From Amoebophrya sp. A120 (lineage: Eukaryota; Sar; Dinophyceae; Syndiniales; Amoebophryaceae): DNA of 64,000 bases. The notes beneath the pieces were generated by a model. It ran no database searches, had not been told where the DNA came from, and saw only the letters and a program-made list of their open reading frames with translations. The stretch covers positions 14,694,142 through 14,758,141 of the forward strand of contig CAJINV010000001.1 of assembly GCA_905178155.1 (NCBI GenBank). Reading direction: 5' to 3'. The translations under genes and the position numbers were made by a program. This document shows, in pieces, positions 21,001 to 31,600 of this stretch (within the stretch, counting starts at the first letter, position 1; each line of letters begins with the position of its first letter).

Positions 21001-24000
21001 GAGAACCGCTGTCAGCTGCGCCTCGTCCTTCTTCGTCGCTCTGTGAACGCGGCGCCGCTCCGAGTGCAGACGATGTCGAAACGGTGGTAATACCCACGAA
21101 ATCCCGCTCCAAAACCGTGTTCGCCAACCTTAGTATGTGCTCCGTGGAGAAGTCGATCAAAAATTCGTTCGTCTCTTTCTTCTTCTCTACTGAGGAAAAT
21201 TCGCGCCCAGTTCGCGGCTCCAAAGAACGCAAAAGTCGTTGAGCGAATGCAGCTCGGTCTTGTGCGGTCGGCAGTAGAGATTGAAGTTTCTCGTGGAGGA
21301 ATTCTTGTCGCGCTGATGTGATGTTCGTATTCATCCTCGTCGTATCGTCCCGACCTGTCGCACGTTGCGCGGATTGGATTGCGAGCCAAGTCGTCGCGAT
21401 TTCGAAATCAACGCTCTTGTTGCTGTCATCTACTGCAATGCGCCCGCGCTTAGGTTTACTATCAGTGTCAGTCTCTACCTCGAGAGACATGCCAACGCCC
21501 CGAGATGGCCGTACGACCATACTCTTTTCCGCCTTAATTTTTTCCTCTGAATCTTGCGGCCTTTCTGCCAAGAAGGTGACGCTACTCCGTGTGGTCCTTC
21601 CTCTGCTGTCGCCCGACTCCACTTCTACTGCTGACCAAGGTGCCAGATCCATTTCCGCGAAAATGCCGTTTGTTGGAAAGTAGAATGATGTAGCATCATC
21701 TTCTGTTCGTGCCTTCTGATCAGGGACGGGGACGCGACGTGTTCCCAAAGAACTCGGTTGAAAAGTTTTTTCAAAATCGCTCCAAGCCTGCTCTGATGAA
21801 CATTTTTCACTCTGGTTGCGATCCGGGTCGTTCGCGAAGGTCAACATTCCAGGAGCGTCCTGACAAAACCTGGACTGGAACTCGAGGCGCACGGAAAGAC
21901 GACACCGGAAGCAGATGCGGCAAAGCAGAGCAAAACTCGAGCACGAGTAGTTGCGTTCCTCTTTCTTGGGCGTTTTGTTTATTCCTTTTGTTTCTCGAGT
22001 CCTCAAATTGACCGCGGGCAAAACAATCTTTTCGTACAGAAAACCCAGGTGCTCGTTGTCCAGCAGCTCGGCGAAGCAACCGACCTGATCCAAGATAAAG
22101 TGGTTTACCTTTGCCACAAGCGCCTCCTCATCGGGTTCCATGCCCGCCTCTGCCAACAGTCGCTCACTGACCAAAAAGGTCAGCAGTTGCACGACGGAAG
22201 AGCGCACCTCCTCGCCTCCTTTGTTCCCCGCACTGGCCCGTACCAAGGGCGCCAAGTGCCGCAGTGCGGGTGCGTGCTTCGCGACCCTCGCAGCGAAGGT
22301 CGCCAACTTTTTTTCGATCTTTTTCCGTCGGATCGTTCTCAACGACGCGGACCTGTCTTCCGACTTAACTTCCAGACCTGAATTGCTCTCCCCGTACAAA
22401 GAGATAGAGGCCTGGTGCGCATCTTCGTGCTGTTGCTGCGGCACATCTGGAACCTCTTTTTGTCTTCCCTTCCTCGAGGACGAGGACCCGCGCTGGTGCT
22501 TTTCGTTTTCGCTCTCTTTCTCTTCTTCCGTGCTGTCGGACAACGGGTTGTCACGAAGGATTTCTTTCAGTGTGTACCAGTAGGCGTTGAAAGTTTGGAA
22601 GCCATACAAGTCGGAATCATACGACGCAGAGATCACCGCGTGCTCCAGAAGCAAGTGGTTTTTCCGCTGGTGCCGTACTGCTTGCGGATCTCCACCTTCA
22701 CCGCATTTATTCTTCAAGTAGAGGCGTATCAAAACCGGGTATCCGTAATTTACAGGAAACGCCTTCAGAAGCTCCAACGACGCGGCGTCAACGAAGAAGC
22801 CGCTGCTGTCGACATCACGAAAGAGCTTCTGCAAGAGCTGCTCTTGGCACTCCTCCGGAAGATTTGGAATGAACGCACACACGGCCTCGCTTAAACCCAC
22901 ACGGGTGGCAGCCGCAACTCGCGTTGTGCCACGGGGAAACGTGATCTCCTCGTCGTCATCCTTTTGCCGTGGTAGATGATCTTGCCCGACGAGGACATTA
23001 TCCTCGCTCGGAGAGGAGGACGGCGCATGCGATGCGTAGGTGCCATGTGTTAGGGCGCGTATGAAGTTCGACGATAGGAAGGTTTCGAAAAAATTAGAAA
23101 CTGCTTCTGCGTGTTCGCGAGGATCCGTCACCTCTTCCAACTCTCGACGTTCGGAAACTGTGCTACCCCTCAAAATCGTGATTTCCCAAAAAAGTGCCAG
23201 CATCTCGCCCATTCGGCGCTGCGTCTCTGTGGACGAGTGCAAAACGACCTGGTCTAGAAACTGCTCGACGTACCAATCCTGCAGCAATTGCATATTTTTG
23301 GCGCCCTCTTGTCTCGTTTGCTTTACCAGGTTCAAGCACCAGTCCAAAGCTTCTCCCGGGCAGGGAATTCTTGTTGCAGCATCAAGCTGCTGTGCGGTTC
23401 CGCTATACTCTTGTTGGCCGTCGTTATTTCTAAAACCGCGTTGTTCGAAATCCACGTGCAAACGCGCTGCGGCAAGATTGAGCTGACACACCTGCTGCAG
23501 CTGCAGCACCTGGGCATTTGCGAACCGGCAGCTGAGGACTTCACTGGATTGCGCGACCAAATTTTTCAGTTCGCTGATGCTGACCTCTTTCGCTCGGTGT
23601 GCGACGTCGAGCAGTCCGGAAGAGCAGTGCTTGGAAAACTCCGTCAGCGTGACGTCGAGCAATTCCAGATAACGCTTCGACTCGGATGAATCTGGACTCG
23701 TCCCGACACCTCCTGCCGCGCCACCAAAAACCCCTGCATTTGCCCCGCCTTCAACAGTCCTCGATTGGCTTTTCGCGAAGTGCGCACACTCCGCCACGAC
23801 AACGCGGCACGTCGCCATGATGCTCCGCACGAGTTTCAGGGCTCCTGGTCGGTTCGCAGCGAGAGCCTGCAACAGCGGGAGCACCAGGTGGAGCCAGCTG
23901 GAGAAATGCCCCTGCGTCAGAAACACATGGAAGAACTCCGTGCGCCAGGCCGTGTTCTGGCTCACCAAATTCTGCAGCACCAGACCCGCCTCTACGAAGA

Positions 24001-24337
24001 GGGTGACCACCAGGTGCTGCTCATTGTTAGGGCGACCATCCTCGTCGTTTTCTTGCGTTGCGCCGCGAAGGTTCTTTGGACCACCAGTGGCAGCCCCTGC
24101 GGGCGGGCCCACTCTTCCTTGTTCTACTACCGGCAGTCGATTTGCAACGAAATGCTCCTGGTACTTTCGCAGCAGGACCAGCAGCGACTTGGCAAAGGCC
24201 ATTGAAACCTCGCCGGTCTGCTCCTCCTGCAGGAAGGTGCGACATTCTCCAAAAAGTTGGAGCATATCCGGGTCCGGGCGGGTGGCTAGTCCGTTGCGGT
24301 ACAAAATGCACCGACGCTGCAGCTCCTTCTCGAGCAT
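18089..24337 (-). CDS. Pseudokinase-HECT E3 ubiquitin-protein ligase, single giant exon
   Basis: About 2080 residues in one exon; the first in-frame ATG is 24337 (MLEKELQRRC). The C-terminal ~550 residues are a HECT catalytic domain, which receives ubiquitin on a cysteine and passes it to substrates: GESGVDGGGLRREIFHLFFE near the start, and LPAAHTC with the active cysteine 33 residues before the end, as usual. Upstream (about residues 1130-1460) is a protein-kinase-like fold: KIKRYT lysine, helix-C glutamate, IVHGNITAEAIVV where HRD is expected, SDFATA for DFG and YRAPE. The missing HRD aspartate argues for a pseudokinase. The first ~1050 residues are mostly helical and unassigned. The HECT call is firm; the kinase-like region is a motif-level call. 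No target can be named. Confidence 0.88.
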   Translation of the reverse strand: MLEKELQRRCILYRNGLATRPDPDMLQLFGECRTFLQEEQTGEVSMAFAKSLLVLLRKYQEHFVANRLPVVEQGRVGPPAGAATGGPKNLRGATQENDEDGRPNNEQHLVVTLFVEAGLVLQNLVSQNTAWRTEFFHVFLTQGHFSSWLHLVLPLLQALAANRPGALKLVRSIMATCRVVVAECAHFAKSQSRTVEGGANAGVFGGAAGGVGTSPDSSESKRYLELLDVTLTEFSKHCSSGLLDVAHRAKEVSISELKNLVAQSSEVLSCRFANAQVLQLQQVCQLNLAAARLHVDFEQRGFRNNDGQQEYSGTAQQLDAATRIPCPGEALDWCLNLVKQTRQEGAKNMQLLQDWYVEQFLDQVVLHSSTETQRRMGEMLALFWEITILRGSTVSERRELEEVTDPREHAEAVSNFFETFLSSNFIRALTHGTYASHAPSSSPSEDNVLVGQDHLPRQKDDDEEITFPRGTTRVAAATRVGLSEAVCAFIPNLPEECQEQLLQKLFRDVDSSGFFVDAASLELLKAFPVNYGYPVLIRLYLKNKCGEGGDPQAVRHQRKNHLLLEHAVISASYDSDLYGFQTFNAYWYTLKEILRDNPLSDSTEEEKESENEKHQRGSSSSRKGRQKEVPDVPQQQHEDAHQASISLYGESNSGLEVKSEDRSASLRTIRRKKIEKKLATFAARVAKHAPALRHLAPLVRASAGNKGGEEVRSSVVQLLTFLVSERLLAEAGMEPDEEALVAKVNHFILDQVGCFAELLDNEHLGFLYEKIVLPAVNLRTRETKGINKTPKKEERNYSCSSFALLCRICFRCRLSVRLEFQSRFCQDAPGMLTFANDPDRNQSEKCSSEQAWSDFEKTFQPSSLGTRRVPVPDQKARTEDDATSFYFPTNGIFAEMDLAPWSAVEVESGDSRGRTTRSSVTFLAERPQDSEEKIKAEKSMVVRPSRGVGMSLEVETDTDSKPKRGRIAVDDSNKSVDFEIATTWLAIQSAQRATGRDDTTRMNTNITSARQEFLHEKLQSLLPTAQDRAAFAQRLLRSLEPRTGREFSSVEKKKETNEFLIDFSTEHILRLANTVLERDFVGITTVSTSSALGAAPRSQSDEEGRGAADSGSPAEIKSSKFADEFQWLTATSRTSGKRVKIKRYTQGDRDAFLNELLLLSRLGAHPHVLAADGYFVEEVEEVEAGASQVEEQGTKAISSALRPRFFYNLQFPSFGCPQDDSSVGLRRFFFAGSYETRVSSAPTNILGISCCFSHQIACALCFVHERRIVHGNITAEAIVVADAASGNPRALLSDFATAVDLSGETAVFLKKRKAPLMDLLNGDGGNRDDYRAPEVFPILGKNAENLPPTVESSEGHGPTPLSDWYSYSVLVTKMLVFPRDFDFQISSLPRHGVTGLVTIPTQIALPVGGDVDSGGRFEESEDLWLHAVDFVQTLLLESPAARLGRMPGGEVLLHPLFAFGRAMSGAGGPGPLMLSSETSRKSRNTSAAGDAHPPSPRLAWNHEPSSCSEAGSSDEKKQTAEPGGQQLSGSADEPKLEVFEHLSFLREQYRYVCSKEPLVFQRAKVFQQILRSNLPDWRADIILGEWRTQLEGESGVDGGGLRREIFHLFFEQMFSDASFVQGDGDGILDGAPTCVFFHLPKNPKNYYTSTTSRPQSGKSEQMQHRTRHDWRRAWRCIGLMSLRCLIHCHQLPCPLSPLVWSAVLGQCGRLPPDTSISTYYAGAEFSAEEQDVPHSAVVRQMHTLRANRGDTWARELLNYFLHCLSLFDPNRERSYRWMLSCVVFEHKIKTAAPVLGALLPVEVVADLFDDLLDERALAWLKYDSHEILLVETITAGKIAPGVDTEITSKSEHQQQEQDDHDEAKPVRQRFHHLGRSSGLLEWVILWDIYLHFIGDSTERWDAYSSFSEGLTMCGRFARLFTPAVLVRSTTSAAGAPLSSSSCVSVDNRSPALGLQFLRVFINGKNLSGKAVLENVEFQPEIGYEKQQTFFKSILTDDFTRAELQKFLSFAISVTQLPISGKFPGNQKLLIRFLGDGEEDVQRLPAAHTCTWTVDMPVYDTKAVMLAKLRQAIELGPLPFAIS

Positions 24338-25646
24338 GTTGGTTGCCGTGCTGCGCTTGTTGCTCAAGGTGGTGGTTATGACACAAGTTGAGGCAGCGCA
24401 AAATCATTCGCACTCGTTGTGTTGTACTCTTGACTTAAATCATTTCAGTTTTTTGTACTTACTTAAGTAATACTGGAACCGAGTACCCAGGAGCAAGAAC
24501 GAAATTTGAGGACGAATAAAAAAGGTAGTAGAGCACAGTGCATCTGCATGTTCTTGGCGTGGTTTGATGTACATGAGCAAACAAAAAAAGCGGGTCGCTT
24601 TTGATTCAAGTCGATATGCGTGTATTTTTTAGCTTTACCTTTTTTATGTTTATCCGCGTCATAAACGACCGACCTTGATCCTGTTCCTAAACTTCCAGAT
24701 CAAGGACCAGGGGTGGGTAGCATCGACGCTGTGCACGATCACATAGGCCTCATCGTGTGTGTACAGGCAAAGAAAGCTGAGCTAGCTGAAGATACGAGGG
24801 AGCTGCAACGAGTACGACCGGCGTCCACCAAACGACAATGGCAGGTGATCCTGTTCGAAAGCGGCCTGGCAACTGCTACAGAGGAGTAAAGGTAAACGCA
24901 TCGAATTCAATAATAGAACAGACTTTGCAGAACAGCGCGGAACGATACCAGGAACGGGGTCCCAACAAGGAAATTCAAGTAAGTAAACTTCTATTCAGCG
25001 TGCTTGTTGAATAAATGACACTTTGACTGTGTTTCAAAACATATCAAACAAATATGCCTTCATTATACAGGGAAGTGGTTCATGAGGGGAAGAGGTCCTG
25101 CTGCACCATCAAAACAACATTTGCAAAGGCAACCATTGTACAAAGCGAAAACGAATCCAATTTTTATGATGTTGATGCGGTCCAACAAAAGATGTCTACA
25201 GATAACATTACGTTAACGTTATGTAAGATTTTTACAATTTTGGATATTTTCATCCACCAGCAATCGTTGAGTTACAGTGTAAAAGTGCGTCGAGCCTCCG
25301 TGTCGGTGCTGGTAGAGCCCACCTCATCTACAATTCAGCTACACAGATAACTTGTGGCTCAAAAAAAGCTCCCTATCCCCGATTCCAAAAGTTGAAACAA
25401 GGAACTAAGCATATCAAGACAGCACGAAAACGAGTGAGACTGTATCTGAGTGAAAAATTGAAAAGGAAAACACAGTGAAACAAAAAACATAAATGCCATT
25501 CCGGCCTATGATATTCATTTTCGTCGTTATTAACGTCAATAGGAATAGACATAGAGTAGTTTTACGTGATTTCTCTTGAGAGCACGACGTGGTACTCGCG
25601 AAAGTGCCCAGAAGAGTACAGCAAAACAAATATAAGCACCTTCTGC
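24338..25646. other. Intergenic, no supported gene
   Basis: 1.3 kb of mixed AT-rich DNA between the HECT start and the next stop codon. Short frames only; presumably promoter of one gene and 3' UTR of the other. Confidence 0.5.
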
Positions 25647-28600
25647 TTACTTGTCCTCTGGGATGTCGTCGAGATTCAAGACAACGTGCCTGGAAGCAGG
25701 GCTTCTTGCTCCAAAAGATGATGATGAAACGCAGCTTCCCAAGAGAAGTTCTTGCGACCGCCTTCTTGCAAGCGAATTTCTACTGTGGACCGGCCGCTCG
25801 CAAAGCGCGATGTAGGAATCTGCTCGCGGGGGGTGGCCGGCGAGCAACACCGCAAAGATGTTAGACCGCACCGGATGCGTGCGGACGGATTGCACGTACG
25901 GATCCGCCGGCGCGTTCGCGGGAGTATCTTGCTGCCGCGTTTGTGCGTCACGCTCACCACGGTCACTGTACAACCGCGACTCATTTTGCTGATGCAGCGT
26001 TGCTGGAGAGGCTCGTCTGGACGCGTAGTCGTGCAATGGGCGAGTTAAGCTCCTGCTCGACACTGCCCCAGGAGATGAATTGTTACTGTTGGTTCGTCGA
26101 CCTGAAAATGGCCTTCCGTAGGCAGACGTGTCAAAACCTGTCCGCGTCGCACCTCCCCCGCGTCGGGGAATCGCCCGCCCGGTTTCAGCATATCTACCCC
26201 CTGGACTCGACTCGTCGTCCTCTGCCGATGTCGGTTGCCCTATGACCGCGCTCCCCAGCGCGGGCGCTGGTGGTCCAATAGCATCGTCATCCTCGTTGTA
26301 GCTCGCCCCACCTGAACTTTGTTGACGCGCAAGCGCTGCAGCTCTACTTCTGGAATATATTCTTGCAGCTCCTCCGGAATGCAGTTGCTCTTCCTGCTGC
26401 AGCACTCCGGTCTGCAAATTGGCCATGGGATCGCCTTCGCTGGACGAGGTTGTCCAGTTGGAGCGTGTTCTGCGCGTCGCAGCCAAATACGTTGGCGTCT
26501 GCAGCAACACTTCTGCCGCCCGGGACCGCATCCGCGGATCCGCGCTTTCTGTTGGCATCATCGGGGACGGTTGCGACGCTGAGCTAATAACGCCCTGCTC
26601 TCGTCTTGTCGCATAGCTACTTGGCCCTTCATCTTCCTCCAGCAACGGGTAAGTGTCTGTGGTCTCGTAATAGTTTTCAGTGCGCACAACATCCGCACTT
26701 CTCGCATTTTCATCTGCATCTTCGTCCAAGACATCGAGATGCCTGTCCTCCTCGTTGCTTTCCGCGTCCTCGAGCCGTTCGTCGTCGTGCCGCCGCAGGG
26801 GCAGCACGTTCAGGGCTGGACTGAAAACCGGGCTCTGCCCTGCCCGCCGGGCCGCGGGCGACTGTGGGACGACGGATAAAGAGGAGCCCGCGCCGCCTCC
26901 GCGCACATTCGCCGCGGTTGGCTTCGGAAAGTACTGCGCCGCGATCGCGTCGTTGGTAACGCGGATCTTCCCGTAGTTTTCCCCCATCACGCCCAGCACG
27001 TGCACGTGGCCCTCGTCCGTGGCCCCGGTGACGAAGCACTTGCTGTTCGCGAAGTAGACCGACCGGCGGTACCGGGTCGCGTAGGAGGGCTTGCGCAGGA
27101 TCCCGGCAAAGCGGTTGGGCGTGCGGTCGGGCTGCGCGATCTCGTACTGCAGCACCCGGGTGTCGACCCCGGATGCCAGCAGGTACCGGTCGTCCGGCGA
27201 AAAGGCGCACATCACGTTCAGTCCCCCCGTGTGCCAGGTGCAGCAGGGCCGGTTCGATCTCTGCTGCCGCAGGTCCCACAACTTGCAGGTGCTGTCGAAA
27301 CTGGCGGTGGCCACCAGGTGCGGGTGCGTGTGCGCGAACCGGCTGATGTTGATGAAGTGCTCGTGCGCGCCGTTGATGATCTTGATCGGGAAGTTGCGGT
27401 TCACATCGAACACGCCAAGCTCGTGCGCGAAGCCCGAGGCCACGAAGTAGTCGTTGGTGGCGTTCGCGGAAAGAGAGGAGAGCTGCATGAAGGGCTGGTA
27501 CAGGTGGAGTTTCTGCAGGTTGTTGGTTTCCACGTCGCGCTGAATCATGCAGACCGAGCCACTGTGCGCCGCCCCGATGAGCGCGCGGTTGGGAAACAGC
27601 GGGAGCCAGGAGAGGCCGAGCAGCGGATTTGCGTCGATGAAAACGGAAGTTCCCACCTTCTTATCCTTCACAATGTCCACGACGCTCGCGTGCCCGTGCT
27701 TGTCGCCCACCAGCATCAGTCGGTCCGGCGCGAAGGGCGCGAACTCGAATTGCCTCGCTTGCTTCGTCGCTTCCAGGACCCGAACCGGCACCGGGGGCGG
27801 CAGCGCGATGGGTGAGGCTAGAAACCGCGCGTCGTCCGTGTGGTCGCGGTCGGGCTGATCGCGCGTGTCAATGAAGATTTTCTTCGACTTTGCGGCCGCT
27901 GTCAGCCGCGTTCGACTGCGCTGCACGGGACTTGGCGGTGGACTCTCGTGCTCCGCCGGCACTGCGTGAACATTATCGGCAGGAGCCGCAGGGGTAGTAT
28001 GTGATGAAGAAGATGTTGCTGCGTCCGACGGTAAAGGTAATATAAGTCGCTGGCGTGTTCTCCTCGTCTCCTGTAATAGCGTAGCTTCATCACGCGCGCC
28101 AAGATCTACTTCCTGCCTTCCCACCTCCTGTTGTGCTTCAAGTGGAAGACCCTCCAGGACCAGCTGCGGCTGCTGATCTCCCTCACGTTCTCGGCTGCTC
28201 AGCACTGGGACTTGCGACCGAGCAGGCGAAAACCGGTCGTCAAACAAACTGCCCCCGGTCGTGGCGCGCTCCGCGACCGGGGACGCGTAGTGGTACACCG
28301 AGTGCGGCTGATGCGCTCCGCGACTCGCAATGCTCTCGACGTTTTTTGGTGTCCACGAGTAGGTGATCGGAATGGACGTCGAGAACCGCTTCACAGGCGA
28401 GGAGGCTGTGTTCGCAATCTCATCAATAATGAGCGAGCTGGAGCTTCCCTCGCATCGACGTCGCACTGGTACAGCAGCTGCAGACGTCGTCGCACTGGAC
28501 GAGCACGGCCGTACCGAATCTTTTTTGCTCATTTTCCGATCAATTGGACTAGAACTGCTAGAAGCACATCCCACCCGTGGAGGTCCTGGAGGAGTTATTG

Positions 28601-31600
28601 GAAAAATCTCATTTACATTTCCTCGATCATTTTCGTCAGAAACCGCTAGGGCCGTACTACTGGCGTGGGAAAAGTCGGCCCCTTCGGAGGCCAGGATTGA
28701 CGAAGATGCGGCAGATGTCAGGGTGGTCGTGCCGCATCTCGTCGTGCCTGATGTAGCGGTACTGGAAGTCGGACCCAGCCCCCCGTGGACCTCCTGTTGT
28801 TCTTCCGTACTGTAGTTCGCGACAGCTTTTTTGCTGTTTTCCACCCCATGTGCATTTTTACTGGTCGCTGTCACAGAAGCCTTTTCGGGGAGCCCTGCAG
28901 TAGTCTCATCTACTGGCGGTCCGTGCCCGTGCGTAGAATCGGTCAGAACTGCACTGCTGCTGCTGGAGGAACTCGAACAGCTAGAACTACTCGAGCTGCT
29001 GCTGCTATTGCTCTTGTTTGTTCCGGACGCTGCGCTCGAGGATGTTCCAGTTCCGCAGTAGGTGACTGTTTTCTGCACGAATTCTTCTTCCACCGAAGAT
29101 TCAGATATGGAATTGGACCCGGCCGCGCCGAAGGGATTGCGCCCCCTGCCGTAGGGATCGCTGTCAATGGCATCAGGCTCCTCGAGAGATTCCGACAAAG
29201 GACTATCAACACTGCCGGTCAACATCTGGTCCAGTGCTTCTTGCGACGGTCCGGCCCGCCCACGCGTTCTGGGTTCGCCCTCGCCGTCGCGAGCGGAGGA
29301 CGAGGATGCGGGGAAGACCTCCTCGCCGTCATCATTCCCCCGTCGTCCCGTGGCGGCAGACCGAGAAGCAGTCGCCTCCCCACCTCGCTCGCCCCGACGG
29401 GAAGAGCTAGACACGAATCGGTTGGAGTTTGTGGAGGACGCCGTTTCCTGCGGTGAGGTAGAACCCGCGCGGGGCGACAGGTCCGGCCGGCTTCTCCTAC
29501 TCGGGGAAGCAGTGGTCGCGTGAATCATGTCGAGCAATCGCGTCAAATCCTCGTCGCTGATGGAGTGTAGGTGTTCCGCAAGCTCCGGCGCTTCGCGCAG
29601 AAGAACGGACAGCGTCGCCGCATTCCGGGTTCTGGTTAGCCGGCGTAGCTGCGCCTCGTAGTACGGATCTGCTGTTGTTGATGTCCTCGGAGACTGCTCA
29701 CGATCATTTCTAGTGGTGTTGGTGTTGACGAACGGCTCGTCTTCAGGAACTCCTACAACGTTAGTAGAAGAGCTTGCTGCGGAAGTCGCACTTGCTGGCG
29801 CTTGTTCCTGCACAGCAGGATCCCCAGGCCGCTGCGCTAATTCGTTAGTACCTGTGATCTGTGACGAGGTAGGTGCAATTCCATCACTGGATCCGGAAGC
29901 TGGCACGATCAATACCTCCTCCGTCACCAATGACTGCGAACGGCTGCGACTGGGAGCGGTTGTCGGATCCCGTCCACTGTAGGTTGCAAAGGTTGCAGGG
30001 TTCTCGGAGTCGAAAAACAGAGGTGAATCGGATTTTTCTCCTGCTTCAGCTAGTTCGGCTCCTGCCTTTGTCTCCCTTTGCTGTTCATCTTCTTCAACTC
30101 CCGTCTCTTTTGGAACAGCGAGTAACCCTTCCGAAGAAGCCTCATCTCTCCTGTCGTTTGTGCGCACCTTGCTGGTCCTCACAGGTGGTTCCTCATTACC
30201 CTGCGCAAGCAAACTAGCGTTGACAAGCGCATCCATTGCCGCGAGCGAATCGCTATTCGAATTCAGCTGTTCCATCGGGCTTACGCGTGCAATGGATGAT
30301 ATTGCAGAAGAAATGCTTCCGTTATCTGGTGAAAAAGCGAGAAAATTATGCGACGCGGAGTCGTTGTTTACGTGGTGGTCACCAGCAGTTGCGCTGACAT
30401 TCGGGGCCGGCGAACCGGCGGAGAACATGGGTCGAGGGTCGGGCAGAAAAACGCCTGGCGCTGTTGTAGTTCCCAAGACCCTCTCTGGGGAGGTAGCCGG
30501 AACCTCCACGTACTGTTTCTCGGAAAACTTTTGTGAAGCAGCCAGCGGCTTGTTGTGTAACAAGTCAGACCCTGTTCTTGCGTTTTCCAGCGTATTCTTC
30601 TTCTCGTGTGTCGCATCCTGGAATAATTCCAGACTGCTGCTAGTTGCTGACGCGTAAAAATCGTCCTCCTGAGCGACGCAGCTTGAACCACAAGAAGAAG
30701 ACGACGACGGAGTGCCGGCATCGTTGTCTGACTCTATTGCTCCTCTTTGCTGCGGCTTACAGTCGCTCGAGACCGCGGTGCGAAAATCGAAACTGTTATT
30801 TTGTTGTGTCGGAGTGACTGGTGTCTTTGCTGCCCTCGTAGCTGCATCAATGTTGGCGCCACTATGATCTCGGCGCGCTTCCGGCGAAAATTGCAAAGCG
30901 CCCGCCACCCGAACTGAGCCACCAAGTTGGTCCTCCCTATGTTGTTCCCCGACCGCAGTTTCATCAAAAAAATTAGCCTTGGCGTCTTCGGCTTCGGCAC
31001 CTTCGATTTCCTGGTCTACCATAAAAAATGGCTCGCCTTCGCCTGCAGCAGAAGTTTTCTCCCTATCGGAGTCGAAAGTCGCATGGCCGTTCCCGCTGGC
31101 ACAACTTTTCGGGGAGTAGAGGAGGTCGGCGGTCCAAAAACAACCGGTGTCAGTTTCGGGATCCCACCAGAAGGCCGATTCCAGCACTGAGCGACGTCGT
31201 GGCGCAAGGTCACCAGTGACGCGCGGTCGGGGCGCGCGCGTTAACTCAGCAGGGCGGCTACTTGTGCTGGTGCCACGATTGTGTTTATTCTGGTTTCGAC
31301 TGCTGCTTTTCCCACTTCTTCCAGGCATTTTCGCGTTAATATTTGATCCCGAAGTAGAAGCGCAATTTTCGGAGGAAGATGATGAAGACTGCTCTGCGGC
31401 GACAGAAACACTACTCTGTCCCGTCTTCTGACGCTCCACAGCACCCGCACAACTTGTTGCATGTGTATCGCTTTGGAATTGCGTCAGCGTGAGCTCCTCC
31501 ACCGCGCACCAAAAAAGGGAACGCAAAGGGGCGGTTAGGTCGTCGTGAAAGCCGCGCACTTCCGACACGCCGCACAACTCGCTGATTTTGTGGATCAGTG

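Noticed and set aside
27000-27815. 271-codon plus-strand frame
   Set aside because: Antisense shadow of the WD40 region of the minus-strand gene.
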